DNA of 64,000 bases from Sandaracinaceae bacterium (lineage in GTDB: Bacteria > Myxococcota_A > Polyangia > Polyangiales > Sandaracinaceae): contig JAHBWG010000024.1 in NCBI GenBank assembly GCA_019637095.1, positions 37,094-101,093 of the forward strand, in the 5' to 3' direction. This document shows positions 12,345-22,374 of the stretch, in pieces; position 1 is the first letter of the stretch, and the number at the start of each line of letters is the position of its first letter. Position numbers and translations under genes: made by a program. The notes under the pieces are model-generated. The model made no database searches and was not told the DNA's origin. It saw nothing but the letters and a program-made list of their open reading frames with translations.

Positions 12345-14137
12345 GACGAGGTCTCGGGGCTCGCGACGGTCGCGGCCAGCTCGCGCTCGAGCGCCAGGGC
12401 GCTCGCGGGCTTCACGAGGTGCGCGTCGAACGGGGAGGGCCCGTTCGCGGCCAACCGCGGGTCGTCGAAGCCCGTGAGCGCGACGAGGCGCGGCGAGCGG
12501 GCGCCGAGCGCCGTCCGCACGCGGCGGGCGACCTCGTACCCGTCGAGGCCCGGGAGCCCGAGGTCGAGGAACGCGAGCTGGGGAGGGTTGCTCACCATCT
12601 CGTCGACGGCCGCGGTTCCGTCGTGCGACGCCCGCACGGCGTAGCCCCACTCGGCGAGCAACGCGCAGATGGCTTCGCAGACCTCCGCGTCGTCCTCGAC
12701 CACGACGACGTCGAGCGGCGGCGGAGGACGCGACGCGACGGGCTCCGCGGGCGCCGACCCGGGTGAGGGCTGCGCGTGGCGGTCGGCCACGACGAGCCGC
12801 ACGAGGAACTGCGCGCCCCTGCCCACCCCCTCGCTCCGCGCCTCGACTACTCCGCCATGGAGCTCGACGAGCTGCCTCACGAGGGTGAGCCCGAGGCCGA
12901 GCCCGCGCCCGCTGCGGCGCTCCTGCACGAAGCGGTCGAAGATTCGCTCGAGGAGCTCCGGAGAGATCCCGCAGCCGCGGTCGGCGACCTCGAGGACCGC
13001 GGTGTCGTCCTCGCGCCACCACCGGATCCAGATCGGCGATCCAGGCTCGGAGTAGCGGCACGCGTTGCCGATCAGGTTGGACAGCACCTGGGTCAGCCGG
13101 GCCGGATCGGCGAACAGCGGGATCGGCTCGGCGGGCGGCTCGACGCTCAGCGCGACCCGTCGATCCGCGAGCATCGGCTGGCAGGTCTCGATCGCCCTCT
13201 CCACGATGCGCTCGAGCTCGAGCGGCTCGCGCTCCAGCCGGAGCTTGCCGCGCGTGATGCGCGAGACGTCGAGCAGGTCGTCGATCATCCGGGTGAGGTG
13301 CTCCACCTGTCGCAGGATGGCGGTGCGCGATCCGTCGATCCGCGGGTCCTCCGATCGCAGCCGGAGCACCTCGAGGTGGCTCACCACCGAGGCGAGCGGG
13401 TTGCGCAGCTCGTGCGCGAGCATCGCGAGGAAGTCGTCTTTACGGCGAGCGTCGTCCTCGAGGTGCGAGACCTGGGCGCGGAGCGCCGCCGCCTCCCACG
13501 CGCGGCGCTCCTCGGCGAGCTGGCGGGCCGCCTCGGCCCGCTCGAGGCGCCTGAGCTCCTCCGCCTGCCGCGCGACCGTCGCCGTCCGCTCGCGCAGGGT
13601 GACGAAGACCTCGACCTTGGCCTGGAGGACCTCCGGGACGATCGGCTTGAAGAGGTAGTCGACGGCGCCGAGCTCGTAACCCCGGCGCATCTCGAGCTCC
13701 GTGTCCCGGTACGCGGTCATGAAGATGATGGGGATGTGCCGGGTGCGCAGGCGCTCGCGGATCATCCGCGCCGTCTCGAACCCATCGGGCGAGGGCATCC
13801 GCACGTCGAGGAGGATCACCGCGAAGTCCTCGACGAGGAGGTGGCGCAGCGCCTCGTCGCCCGACCGCGCGACGACGAGTCGATCGGCGCGCGCGCCGAG
13901 GGCGGCCTCGATCGCGAGGAGGTTCGCGAGGTCGTCGTCGACCGCGAGGATCCGCACGACGTCGCCCCAAGCGGTCGCGCCCGGGTCGAAGGCGCCGGCG
14001 GGGAGCGGGAAGTGCCGATCGGTGTCCGAGCTCGACGTCGTCGTCACGCGTTCGCGTGCTTGCACGGGTCGAGCCCGGTCCGCTCGGGTCGTGGCCGCAC
14101 GGGGCGCATCACGCGACGTGCGCACGGATTTCCCCAC
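12341..14137 (-). CDS. REC-HisKA-HATPase-REC hybrid histidine kinase
   Basis: Up to 598 residues, soluble. After ~60 low-complexity residues come a first receiver (about 60-180; Asp in [12 protein letters not shown], Lys in FKPI), a coiled coil rich in Glu/Arg/Ala, HisKA with His ~241 (LAHELRNPL), an intact HATPase domain ([26 protein letters not shown]) and a second receiver (about 475-590; [16 protein letters not shown]). The N-terminal receiver suggests the kinase is itself switched by phosphorylation. The start is uncertain: GTG at 14137, 14125 (GGGGA five bases upstream) or 14047 are possible, all before the first domain. Its TGA overlaps the GTG of the poly-HAMP kinase, so the two are probably made together and may form one relay. 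Confidence 0.88.
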
Positions 14138-14198
14138 GCCTGCCGCTCGCGGCCGCGGCTCCGCAAACTCTGCGCGCTCGCTCCGAGGGGCGCCGAGC

Positions 14199-15773
14199 TC
14201 AGGCGAAGTCCTCGGGGAGGATCGTCGCGAGGTTGCGCTCCACGATCGCGGAGATCGTCCACGCCGGGTTGGCGGTCGGGGTGATCCCGGGCATCAGCGC
14301 GCCGTCTTGCACGTACAGGCCGGGGTAGCCGTCGACGCGGCCGAACGCGTCGGTCGCGCGCCCGATCACGACGCCCCCGAGCGGGTGGAACGTCGAGTTG
14401 CGCGTGCGGCCGATCAGCGGCGCGTTCACGCCCGCCGTCGCGGCGTTGAGCCGCGCGCCGACCGCCTCGGACGCGGCGATCCCGCTCGCGCCGTTGGCGG
14501 GATCCCAGCGCAGCTCGGTGCGCGCCGCGGCGGCGTTCCACGAGAGGCTCCCCGTCCCGTCGTTGAGCGACGAGGACGGCAAGATCATGCAGCCGCAGTC
14601 GTAGCCGAACGCCGCCGCGCCGTGCTCGATCGTGCAGGGGGCGATCGGGTTGTCGAGGTCGCGGATCACCGCGGTCGGCGGGCCGCCCTGGTTGGCGGGC
14701 ACCGAGACGCCGAGCGAGCTGCGCATGAAGATGTGCTGCCCGTTGTGACCCCACCCTTCACCGACCTCCGAGGAGAGCCGCGGCATCGCGCCGCGCGCGC
14801 GCGCCTCGACGAGCAGGCGCGTCGAGTGGATCGAGCCCGCGCACAAGAACAGGGCGGGCGCGCGGTAGCGCGGCGTCGCGAGCACCTCGCCGCGCTCGTC
14901 GATGACGTCGGCCTCGACGAGGTAGCCGCCCGCGGGGTCGGGCGCGATGGCGCGCACCTGGTGGAGCGGCCGCACCTCGCACAGGCCCGTCGCCTCGGCG
15001 GCGGCGAGGTAGGTGCGGTCCGCCTGCACCTTGGAGCCGTTGTTGACGCCGTAGACGTAGTCGCCCGCGACGTTCTCCGCGGGGAGCTCGCCCGTGAGCT
15101 CGCGCCGGACGATGTCCCAGTCGATCGCGAGGTAGTTGAGCTCGGTCGGCAGGCCCGCGAGCTCCGCGTGCTGGAGGAACAGGCGCGTCGCCGCGTACGC
15201 GTCGTGCGCCAGCACGTCCTCGGGCACGTGCGCGACCGGCATCATCGCCGCGACGCGCGGGTACCAGGTCTCGAGCATCGCGCCGTAGTCGAGCTCGCGC
15301 GGGAACGCCGCCTCGAAGAGGTCGCGCGGCGGCTGCACCATCATCCCCGCGTACACGAGCGAGCCGCCGCCGACGCCGGCGCCGATGATCGCGGAGATGT
15401 GATCTCCGTCGAACTGCTCGACCACGCCCGCGTAGCGCCGGATGCGGCTCGAGATGCCGATGTGGGTCTGGGTGCTGAACCACGCGGCGCGCTCGTCCGG
15501 CGCGCGCAGCGAGCAGAACGTGTCGCGCTCCGGCGTGATCACCCAGCGCCGGCCTCGCTCGAGCACGGTCGAGGCGATGCCCGCCGCGGCGAGGCGATGC
15601 GCCGTGATCGAGCCGCCGAAGCCGGAGCCGACGATCAAGGGGTGGTCGAGCTCGACCGGCGCCGACGCGGGCGGGCCGTCGTCGCAGCCGACGAGCGCGG
15701 CGCCCGCGACCCCGAGCGCCGTCGTCTCGAGGAAGCTCCGCCGTCCGAACCGATGCAGCCACGGGATCCGCAT
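14199..15773 (-). CDS. Tat-exported GMC oxidoreductase, cholesterol-oxidase-like lipoprotein
   Basis: 524 residues from the ATG at 15773 (AGGTG six bases upstream). The N-terminus has a twin-arginine motif (GRRSFLET), a hydrophobic stretch and a lipobox-like LVGC, so it is probably folded with FAD in the cytoplasm, exported by Tat and lipidated. The FAD site GSGFGGS is just downstream. The end has the GMC active-site pattern HPLGG followed by a PAWTISAIVERN segment, where His and Asn align with the catalytic residues of class I cholesterol oxidases. This family oxidises sterols or other secondary alcohols with oxygen; the actual substrate is unknown. It is transcribed alone, convergent with nothing nearby, and divergent from the small lipoprotein at 15909. 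Confidence 0.85.
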   Translation of the reverse strand: MRIPWLHRFGRRSFLETTALGVAGAALVGCDDGPPASAPVELDHPLIVGSGFGGSITAHRLAAAGIASTVLERGRRWVITPERDTFCSLRAPDERAAWFSTQTHIGISSRIRRYAGVVEQFDGDHISAIIGAGVGGGSLVYAGMMVQPPRDLFEAAFPRELDYGAMLETWYPRVAAMMPVAHVPEDVLAHDAYAATRLFLQHAELAGLPTELNYLAIDWDIVRRELTGELPAENVAGDYVYGVNNGSKVQADRTYLAAAEATGLCEVRPLHQVRAIAPDPAGGYLVEADVIDERGEVLATPRYRAPALFLCAGSIHSTRLLVEARARGAMPRLSSEVGEGWGHNGQHIFMRSSLGVSVPANQGGPPTAVIRDLDNPIAPCTIEHGAAAFGYDCGCMILPSSSLNDGTGSLSWNAAAARTELRWDPANGASGIAASEAVGARLNAATAGVNAPLIGRTRNSTFHPLGGVVIGRATDAFGRVDGYPGLYVQDGALMPGITPTANPAWTISAIVERNLATILPEDFA

Positions 15774-15908
15774 GGCGCACACCTAACCCCCGATGAACAC
15801 AGTTCACCCCTCGCCAGGGATAACCCGACATGCGCGGCGATTCCGCTGACAACGGTCAACCGGTGGGGCATGCTCGGGCCCGACCCAGAAGAAAAGGGGA
15901 GAAACACC

Positions 15909-16274
15909 ATGACCCGCTCGCACTTCGGCAAGCTCATCAAGATCCTGGCCGCCTGGTCCGTCCTCGCGCTCATCGTCGCGTGCAACCTGGACCTCGGCGA
16001 CACCGCGTCCTCCGATCCGGTCCCCGTGCCCTCGGAGCCGGTGGCCGAGCCGGTGGCCGAGCCCAGCGGCGGCGGCGGAGGCGGCTCCTGCTCGCGCATC
16101 GCGGCGTGCTGTCGGGCGTACATCGACGCGATGGGCGGCACGGTGCCGACGAGCACCTGCGACGCCTACAACAACGTCGTCGGCATGCAGGACTCCCTCT
16201 GCGACCAGACCATGGCCGGCTACCGCGCCGGTCTGCAGGCGATGAACAAGACCGTCCCCGCCGACTGCAACTGA
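15909..16274 (+). CDS. Small lipoprotein with a Cys-containing C-terminal domain
   Basis: 121 residues. The ATG has AGGGGAG eight bases upstream. A lipoprotein signal ends in LIVAC at about residue 23, followed by a Pro/Glu/Val-rich and Gly-rich linker. The C-terminal ~60 residues have six Cys (CSRIAACC, TC, LC, DC), probably three disulphides outside the cytoplasm. A similar Cys pattern is seen in small myxobacterial lipoproteins of unknown role. It is divergent from the GMC oxidoreductase (135 bp apart), which hints at a shared control region but not at shared function. Confidence 0.78.
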   Translation: MTRSHFGKLIKILAAWSVLALIVACNLDLGDTASSDPVPVPSEPVAEPVAEPSGGGGGGSCSRIAACCRAYIDAMGGTVPTSTCDAYNNVVGMQDSLCDQTMAGYRAGLQAMNKTVPADCN

Positions 16275-16289
16275 GCTCCTGAGGAGCTC
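16273..16289 (+). terminator. Short palindrome at the stop of the small lipoprotein gene
   Basis: GAGCTCC-TGA-GGAGCTC is a perfect 7-bp stem that includes part of the stop codon. No T-run follows, so its role as a terminator is doubtful. Confidence 0.3.
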
Positions 16290-16352
16290 GCGGGGGCGCC
16301 GCCGCAGGGCTTGCGAATCGACCGAAACGGCCACATACCACGGCGCACTCCC

Positions 16353-18917
16353 GTGGGTCGGACGGACGCGGTATGGATCGCTCTCGCCCTCGTGGTGACC
16401 TCGGCGGTGCCGGTGGCGCGCGCGCAGGAGGGCCCGGTGCTCACGCCGCCCGAGCTCGTCGAGGGGGTGCGCCCCGAGGTCGAGCCGGGCTGGCTCGCGC
16501 CGGGTGAGCGGGTCGAGGTCGTCCTGCTCCTGCGCATCGGGACGGACGGGCGCGTCGAGGAGGCCGAGGTCGCGGGCGGCGCTGGCGAGCCCTTCGACGC
16601 GGCGGCGCTCGAGGCGGCCCGCGCGCTCGTCTTCCGCCCCGCGACGCGCGACGGCGCTCCCATCGTCGCGCGCATCCGCTTCGCGATCGCGTTCGAAGGT
16701 CCGGCGCCTCCGCCCGAGCCGCCGCCGCCGCCGCGCGGCGGCGTGCTCGAGGGGCGCGTCGAGGGCGCGGGCGGGGCGCCGATCGCGGGGGCCGCGATCG
16801 TCGTGACGGGCGACGCCGACCCGATCGACGCGACGAGCGACGCGGCCGGCCGGTTCCGGCTCGAGCTGCCGCCCGGGGAGTACGCCCTCGAGGTCGACGC
16901 GCCGGGCCACGTCGCGCGCGCCGAGACGGTCGAGGTGATCGCGGGGGAGGCCGTCACCCTCACCCTCGGGCTCGAGGCGGTGCCCGCCGAGGTCGAGGAC
17001 GACGGGGAGGAGCTCGGCGTCACCGCGGTGATCGAGCGGCCGCGCCGCGAGGTCACCCGCCGCACGCTCGAGGGCGAGATCCTCACCCAGACCGCGGGGA
17101 CGCGCGGCGACGCGCTGCGCGTCATCGAGCTGTTGCCCGGGGTGGCGCGGCCGCCCTTCGGTTCCGGCCAGATCGTCATCCGCGGCGCCGCGCCGGGCGA
17201 CAGCGAGGTCTTCCTCAACGGCGTCTCGGTGCCGCTCCTCTACCACTTCGGCGGCCTCACGAGCTTCTACAACTCGCGCCTGCTCGAGCGCGTCGACTTC
17301 TACCCCGGCAACTTCTCCGTGCGCTACGGCCGCCGCATCGGCGGCGTCATCGAGGTCGAGCCGCGCGATCCCTCGAGCCGCGACTTCCGCGGCGTCCTCG
17401 ACATCAACCTCATCGACGCCTCGCTCCTCATCGAGATCCCCATCGGCGACAACGCCGGGATCGCCCTCGCCGCGCGCCGCTCATACATCGACTTCTTCCT
17501 CAACGACGTGCTCCCGGCGGGGACGCTCAGCCTCACGGCGGCGCCGGTCTACTACGACTACCAGCTCGTCTTCGCGTGGCGCCCGACGCGCGAGGACCGG
17601 CTGCGCCTCTTCGTCTACGGCAGCAGCGACGAGTTCCGGACCGCGTTCGACTCGGACGGCTTCGAGCGCCCCTTCTCGCTCGACCTCGCGACGCAGTTCC
17701 ACCGCGTGCAGGCGGACTGGCGGCACGAGTACGACGACACGCTCACGCAGGAGATCACCCTCGCCGGCGGCTGGACGGGCCTCGTGATCGGCGTCGGCGA
17801 CGTGTTCGGGCTCGACGCGGAGTTCGTGCCGCTGACGATGCGCGCGGAGTGGCGCCTGAAGCTCCACGAGGACGTGCAGGTGCGCTGGGGCCTCGACTGG
17901 ACGTACACGCCGACCACGCTCGCGTTCCGCGCGGCGGGCTCGCCGACCCAAGGGGAAGGCGCGCCCTCGAGCGGCGGGACCGGCGCGCGCTCGGCGGCGG
18001 CGTTCGAGGGCGCGGCGTACCGGCCCGGCCTCTACCTCGAGTACACGCTGCGCCCGGTGCGCCCGCTGACGCTCGTGCTCGGCGCGCGCGTCGACTATTA
18101 CCGCGACATCGGCGAGTGGTCCTTCGACCCGCGCGCGAGCGCGCGCCTCGCGCTCGACGAGCAGTGGACGATCAAGGCCGGGCTCGGGATCTTCAGCCAA
18201 CCGCCGGAGTTCCAGCAGTCGGCGCCCGGCGTCGGCAACCCGGACCTCGGCGTGACCACGAGCGTGCACGCGAGCGCGGGCGTCGAGCTGCGCCTCGACC
18301 AGACGTGGCGTTTCGACGTGGAGGGCTACTACAAGCACATCTTCGATCGCGTCACCGGCACCGCGGGCGGCGTGCCCCCGTTCTACGTCAACGAGGGGCT
18401 CGGCCGCATCTACGGCCTCGAGCTCAGCGCGCGCATCCAGGCGACGCCCGGCTTCCCCCTCGTCGGGATCCTCAGCTACACGCTCAGCCGCAGCGAGCGG
18501 CTCGACCGCGACGGCGAGTGGCGGCTGTTCGACTTCGACCAGACCCACATCCTGACGACGGCGCTCGTCTGGCGGATCGGCGACGGCTGGGAAGCGGGCG
18601 CCGCGTTCCGGCTGATCAGCGGCAACCCCTATACCGCGGTCGTCGGCTCGATCTACGACGTGGGCGCGGACCGCTACCGGCCGATCTACGGGCCCATCAA
18701 CGGCGAGCGCAACCCGTTCTTCACCCGCCTCGACCTGCGCATCGAGAAGATGTTCGTGATCGAGAACGTGTTCCGCCTCGCGATCTACCTCGACGTGCAG
18801 AACGTCTACAACGCGGAGAACCGCGAGGCGATCACCTACAGCTACGACTACCGCAGCAGCGCCGACGTGCTCGGTCTGCCGATCTTGCCCTCGCTCGGCA
18901 TCCGGGGGGAGCTGTGA
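16353..18917 (+). CDS. TonB-dependent receptor carrying a TonB C-terminal-like domain
   Basis: The GTG at 16353 gives a clean signal peptide (GRTDA then AVWIALALVVTSAVPVARAQ); a TTG at 16311 is possible. Mature order: a TonB C-terminal-type fold (about 30-115; LLLRIGTDGRVEEAEV and ALEAARALVFRPA are typical of TonB), a Pro-rich hinge, a carboxypeptidase-regulatory-like beta sandwich, a plug domain (about 235-345, with VIRGAAPGDSEVFLNG) and a ~500-residue barrel with aromatic-rich strands. It is an outer-membrane importer or anchor whose substrate is unknown. TonB normally sits in the inner membrane, so a TonB-like domain at the periplasmic end of the receptor is odd, though fusions of this kind are known in myxobacteria. 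Its stop overlaps the next lipoprotein start by 4 bases. Confidence 0.88.
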   Translation: MGRTDAVWIALALVVTSAVPVARAQEGPVLTPPELVEGVRPEVEPGWLAPGERVEVVLLLRIGTDGRVEEAEVAGGAGEPFDAAALEAARALVFRPATRDGAPIVARIRFAIAFEGPAPPPEPPPPPRGGVLEGRVEGAGGAPIAGAAIVVTGDADPIDATSDAAGRFRLELPPGEYALEVDAPGHVARAETVEVIAGEAVTLTLGLEAVPAEVEDDGEELGVTAVIERPRREVTRRTLEGEILTQTAGTRGDALRVIELLPGVARPPFGSGQIVIRGAAPGDSEVFLNGVSVPLLYHFGGLTSFYNSRLLERVDFYPGNFSVRYGRRIGGVIEVEPRDPSSRDFRGVLDINLIDASLLIEIPIGDNAGIALAARRSYIDFFLNDVLPAGTLSLTAAPVYYDYQLVFAWRPTREDRLRLFVYGSSDEFRTAFDSDGFERPFSLDLATQFHRVQADWRHEYDDTLTQEITLAGGWTGLVIGVGDVFGLDAEFVPLTMRAEWRLKLHEDVQVRWGLDWTYTPTTLAFRAAGSPTQGEGAPSSGGTGARSAAAFEGAAYRPGLYLEYTLRPVRPLTLVLGARVDYYRDIGEWSFDPRASARLALDEQWTIKAGLGIFSQPPEFQQSAPGVGNPDLGVTTSVHASAGVELRLDQTWRFDVEGYYKHIFDRVTGTAGGVPPFYVNEGLGRIYGLELSARIQATPGFPLVGILSYTLSRSERLDRDGEWRLFDFDQTHILTTALVWRIGDGWEAGAAFRLISGNPYTAVVGSIYDVGADRYRPIYGPINGERNPFFTRLDLRIEKMFVIENVFRLAIYLDVQNVYNAENREAITYSYDYRSSADVLGLPILPSLGIRGEL

Positions 18918-19864
18918 AGCGCAAGCTCGTTCTCTCGCTCCTCTTGCTCGGGCTCCCCGCCTGCGGCGACATGCTGCCGAACGGCGCGACGCTCGAGCGG
19001 CCCCGGGTGCTCGGCGCGCGGCTCGAGGTGGAGGGCGATCCGGGCCGCGCGTGGCCGGCGCCCGGCGAGACGGCGACGTTGCGCTGGCTCGTCGCCGCCC
19101 CCGAGCCCGCGCCCGCGTGGACCGGCGCGATCACCGCGTGCATCGCGCGCCCGAACCAGACGGGGCTGCCGTCCTGCGCGGGCGAGCCGTTCGCCACCGC
19201 GGTGACCGGCGCGCCGAGCCTCGAGCCCGTGCTCTCGTTCGCGCTGCCCGCCGCGGAGGCGTTCGAGGGGACGACGGGCGAGCTCCTCGTCGCCGGGATC
19301 CTCTGCGCGGGCGGCGCGCTCGGGCCGGACGGCTGCAGCGCCGACGCGCTCGACCGCGAGACGGTGATCCTCTCGCTGTCGACGGACCGCGGCGCGCAGC
19401 CTGCCAACCGGCACCCGCGGCTCGACGACGAAGAGGCGTTCTACGACGAGCGCCCGTGGGCGCCGCCGCCGAGCGAGCTCCCGCGGGCGGGCTGCGCGAG
19501 CGCGGCCGACGTCGACGCGTTCCCGCGCGTCCCGTGGCGCGACGAGGACGACGCGCCGACCCTGCGCATCACCACCTCGCCCGACGATCGCGAGGCGTAC
19601 CTCGAGCTCGTCTTCGGCGAGATGCCCACGCTCGTCGAGTCGCGCGAGGAGCTCACGATGACGCACGTCGTCGGCGCCGGTCGCCTCGCCCGCGCGCGCA
19701 CGGTGATCCTCGACGACGCGCGCCGCGACGCCGAGATCCGCTGGGTCCACCCGCCCGTCGAGGACGTCCCGGCGGACGGGCTCACGGTGGAGCTCCTCGT
19801 CGTCGCGCGCGACGGCCGCGGCGGCACCGACTGGACGCGCCGCGCCCTCTGCCTCGTCCCCTGA
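18914..19864 (+). CDS. Lipoprotein coupled to the TonB-dependent receptor
   Basis: 316 residues, GTG start overlapping the receptor stop (GTGA). Signal peptide KRKLVLSLLLLGLPAC with lipobox LPAC places it on a membrane. The mature part has beta-rich immunoglobulin-like patterns and several Cys (ITACIA, SCAG, LCAGG, GCSAD, GCASA, LCLVP) likely to be disulphide bonded. No known family is recognised. Position and coupling suggest a surface or periplasmic partner of the receptor, for example a substrate-binding lipoprotein, but that is inference. It ends just before the second hairpin array. Confidence 0.8.
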   Translation: MKRKLVLSLLLLGLPACGDMLPNGATLERPRVLGARLEVEGDPGRAWPAPGETATLRWLVAAPEPAPAWTGAITACIARPNQTGLPSCAGEPFATAVTGAPSLEPVLSFALPAAEAFEGTTGELLVAGILCAGGALGPDGCSADALDRETVILSLSTDRGAQPANRHPRLDDEEAFYDERPWAPPPSELPRAGCASAADVDAFPRVPWRDEDDAPTLRITTSPDDREAYLELVFGEMPTLVESREELTMTHVVGAGRLARARTVILDDARRDAEIRWVHPPVEDVPADGLTVELLVVARDGRGGTDWTRRALCLVP

Positions 19865-19883
19865 CGCGCCGTCGAAAGCCCAC

Positions 19884-20065
19884 GGTGCCGACGGCGCCGT
19901 TCGAGGCCAGGCCATCGCGTCGCGATGGCCGTTGGCCGAGGGGGCCCCATCGCCCCATCGCCCCGCGATGGGGTCGAACGCGGCCCCGCCGCGTTCGCCT
20001 TGGGTGGGGGGCCCCATGCGGCGTTGCCGCACGGGGGGAGGGGCTGGAACAGCCCCTCCGCAGAC
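19884..20065. repeat. Intergenic hairpin-array element, locus 2
   Basis: One nearly full copy of the module seen at 6306-6751. Stems: 19910-19930 (GGCCATCGC, loop GTC), 19953-19973 (CCCCATCGC, loop CCC), 19976-19996 (GAACGCGGC, loop CCC), an imperfect one near 20011-20036, and a terminal perfect stem 20037-20059 (GGAGGGGCTG-GAA-CAGCCCCTCC). Compared with locus 1 the terminal stem has T-A changed to C-G on both arms, and the loops of the other stems differ while the stems are kept. It lies between convergent genes and begins 6 bases after the purK stop codon. The shared start GCCGACGGCGCC(A/G)TTCGAGGCCAG is at 19887. Confidence 0.85.
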
Positions 20066-21142
20066 TCAGAGCTGCTCGACGCGCGCGTCGAGCGTCGCCG
20101 CGTCGGGAGCGGTCACCGTGACGTGGCCGAGCTTGCGGCCGGGGCGCGGCGCCTTGCCGTAGAGGTGCAGGTGCGCGCCCGGCACCGCCTGGATCGCGAG
20201 CGGGTCGGGCGCGTCGCCGATCAGGTTGATCATCGCGCTCTGTCCGCGCGCGGCGCACGAGCCGAGCGGCGCGCCGAGGATCGCGCGCAGGTGGTTCTCG
20301 AACTGGCTCGTCTCGGCGCCCTCGATCGTCCAGTGCCCGCTGTTGTGGACGCGCGGCGCGATCTCGTTGGCGAGCAGCTCCGTGCCGTCGTCGAACAGCT
20401 CGAGCGCGAGGACGCCGACGTAGTCGAGCGACTCGAGGAGCGCGCGCGCGTAGCCCTCGGCGCGCGCCTGCAGCGCGGCAGGGACGTCCGCCGCGGGCGC
20501 CCGGGTGAAGCGCAAGATGCCGCCTTCGTGTCGGTTCTCGACGAGCGGGTAGAAGGCGACCTCGCCGTCGAGCCCGCGCACCGCGACGATGCTGAGCTCG
20601 CGGCGGAACGCGACGAAGCCCTCGTAGAGGAGCGGCACCGCGCCGAGCCCGGTGAAGGCGCCCTCGACGTCGCGCCTCGATTGCAAGACACGTTGCCCTT
20701 TGCCGTCGTAGCCCAGGCGGCGGGTCTTGAGCACGCCGGGCAGGCCGATGTCCCGCACCGCGGCCTCGAGCTCCGCGGCCGACTCCACCGACGCGAACGG
20801 CGCGGTCGGGATCCCGAGCTCGCGGAACCGCGCCTTCTCGTTGAGCCGGTCCGAGGCGACGACGAGCGCCTCGCCGCCCGGGCGCACCGGGACGCGCGGG
20901 GACAGCGTGGCGACGGCGGCGGCCGGCACGTTCTCGAACTCGTAGGTGACGACCTCGACGCGCGCCGCGAGCGCCGCGAGCGCGCGCGGGTCGTCGTAGT
21001 CAGCGACGATCGTCTCGGCGACCGCGGCCGCCGGCGCGTCGCGCTCGGGGGTCAGCACCACGAACGAGTGACCGAGCGGGTGGCCTGCGAGCGCGAGCAT
21101 GCGCCCGAGCTGCCCGCCGCCGAGGATCCCGATCGCGCTCAC
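20066..21142 (-). CDS. purK: N5-carboxyaminoimidazole ribonucleotide synthase
   Basis: 358 residues, the usual size. It joins AIR, ATP and bicarbonate to N5-CAIR in purine synthesis, in the cytoplasm. The N-terminus has the [12 protein letters not shown] dinucleotide-type loop, followed by an ATP-grasp domain ([33 protein letters not shown]) and the metal/ATP segment [23 protein letters not shown]. The GTG at 21142 overlaps the purE stop (GTGA), the normal purE-purK coupling. The 3' end runs straight into a hairpin array. Confidence 0.95.
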   Translation of the reverse strand: MSAIGILGGGQLGRMLALAGHPLGHSFVVLTPERDAPAAAVAETIVADYDDPRALAALAARVEVVTYEFENVPAAAVATLSPRVPVRPGGEALVVASDRLNEKARFRELGIPTAPFASVESAAELEAAVRDIGLPGVLKTRRLGYDGKGQRVLQSRRDVEGAFTGLGAVPLLYEGFVAFRRELSIVAVRGLDGEVAFYPLVENRHEGGILRFTRAPAADVPAALQARAEGYARALLESLDYVGVLALELFDDGTELLANEIAPRVHNSGHWTIEGAETSQFENHLRAILGAPLGSCAARGQSAMINLIGDAPDPLAIQAVPGAHLHLYGKAPRPGRKLGHVTVTAPDAATLDARVEQL

Positions 21143-21633
21143 GGCGCGCTCGGGTCGGGGTGGCCGAGCACCTCTTCCGTCTGCGCCGCGCGGAACCGGC
21201 GGTACGCGTCGCGCAGCGCCGGGTGCTTCGCCCCGAGCATCGCACACGCGAGCAGGGCCGCGTTCTTCGCGCCGGCCGGGCCGATCGCGAGCGTGCCCAC
21301 CGGGATGCCGCCCGGCATCTGCACGATGGACAGCAACGAGTCGAGCCCCTTGAGGGCGCGCGACTCGACCGGCACGCCGAGCACCGGCAGCTCCGTCTTG
21401 CTCGCGAGCATCCCGGGCAGGTGTGCGGCGCCACCCGCGCCCGCGATGATCACCTCGAGCCCGCGCGCCTCGGCGTTCGACGCGTACTCGAACAGCAGAT
21501 CCGGCGTGCGGTGCGCGCTGACCACGCGCCGCTCGTGCGGCACGCCGAGCTGCGTGAGCATCTCGCACGCGTGCCGCATCGTCTCCCAGTCGGACTTGCT
21601 GCCCATCACCACGCCCACGAGGGGACTCGTCAC
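21139..21633 (-). CDS. purE: N5-carboxyaminoimidazole ribonucleotide mutase
   Basis: 164 residues. It converts N5-CAIR to CAIR, the step after PurK. The class I signature is clear: [10 protein letters not shown] near the start, VVSAHRTPD and [14 protein letters not shown] with the active-site His, then [33 protein letters not shown] at 21633 is used, with GAGGAG six bases upstream. It heads a two-gene unit with purK and is divergent from the DUF938 methyltransferase. Confidence 0.95.
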   Translation of the reverse strand: MTSPLVGVVMGSKSDWETMRHACEMLTQLGVPHERRVVSAHRTPDLLFEYASNAEARGLEVIIAGAGGAAHLPGMLASKTELPVLGVPVESRALKGLDSLLSIVQMPGGIPVGTLAIGPAGAKNAALLACAMLGAKHPALRDAYRRFRAAQTEEVLGHPDPSAP

Positions 21634-21768
21634 GACGCGCTCCTCTCTCCTCGGCCAGCGCCGAGGGGCGCACATCCTAGCGATCCCCGCAGCCACCGCA
21701 AAGCCGGGACGCCACGTCGCCGCGAGGCGCGCCCGACGGCCCCGGATCCGTGGCACCCTGCGGAGGTC

Positions 21769-22374
21769 ATGGCTCGCCTCCACTCGGCCGCGTGCGAGCG
21801 CAACCGCGACCCGATCCTCGCGGTCTTGCGCGAGGTGCTCCCGCAGGCGGGGCTCGTGCTCGAGATCGCGGCGGGCACGGGGATGCACGCGGCGTACTTC
21901 GCGCCACGCTTCCCGACGCTGACGTGGCTGCCGACCGACGCGGAGGACGAGGCGCTCGCGAGCATCGCGGCGTGGCGCGAGGACGCTAGGGCCGAGAACC
22001 TCTCGCCGCCCGCGCGGCTCGACGTGACCGCGAGCGCGTGGCCGGTCGAGCGCGCCGACGCGATCTTCAACGCGAACATGATCCACATCAGCCCGTTCGA
22101 GTGCACGGAGGGGCTGCTCTCGGGCGCCGCGCGCGTGCTCGCGGACGGAGCGCCGCTGGTGATGTACGGGCCCTACAAGATCGGCGGCGCGCACACCGCG
22201 CCATCGAACGAGGCGTTCGACCAGAGCCTGCGCGCGCGCGACCCGCGCTGGGGTGTGCGGGACCTCGACGCGGTGATCGCCCTCGCCGACGCGGCCGGGC
22301 TCGCCTACGAGCGACGCGTGACGATGCCCGCCAACAACCTCTGCGTCGTCTACCGGCGGAGGGCGCGCGCGTGA
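21769..22374 (+). CDS. DUF938-family SAM-dependent methyltransferase-like protein
   Basis: 201 residues. The start (M)[16 protein letters not shown] and the loop [16 protein letters not shown] are typical of DUF938, a Rossmann-fold methyltransferase-like family of unknown substrate; [16 protein letters not shown] and [20 protein letters not shown] are further family blocks. Motif I (E-x-A-x-G-T-G) for SAM is intact. GGAGG lies only 2 bases before the ATG, closer than usual. Its stop overlaps the BtpA-family start (GTGA). Confidence 0.85.
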   Translation: MARLHSAACERNRDPILAVLREVLPQAGLVLEIAAGTGMHAAYFAPRFPTLTWLPTDAEDEALASIAAWREDARAENLSPPARLDVTASAWPVERADAIFNANMIHISPFECTEGLLSGAARVLADGAPLVMYGPYKIGGAHTAPSNEAFDQSLRARDPRWGVRDLDAVIALADAAGLAYERRVTMPANNLCVVYRRRARA

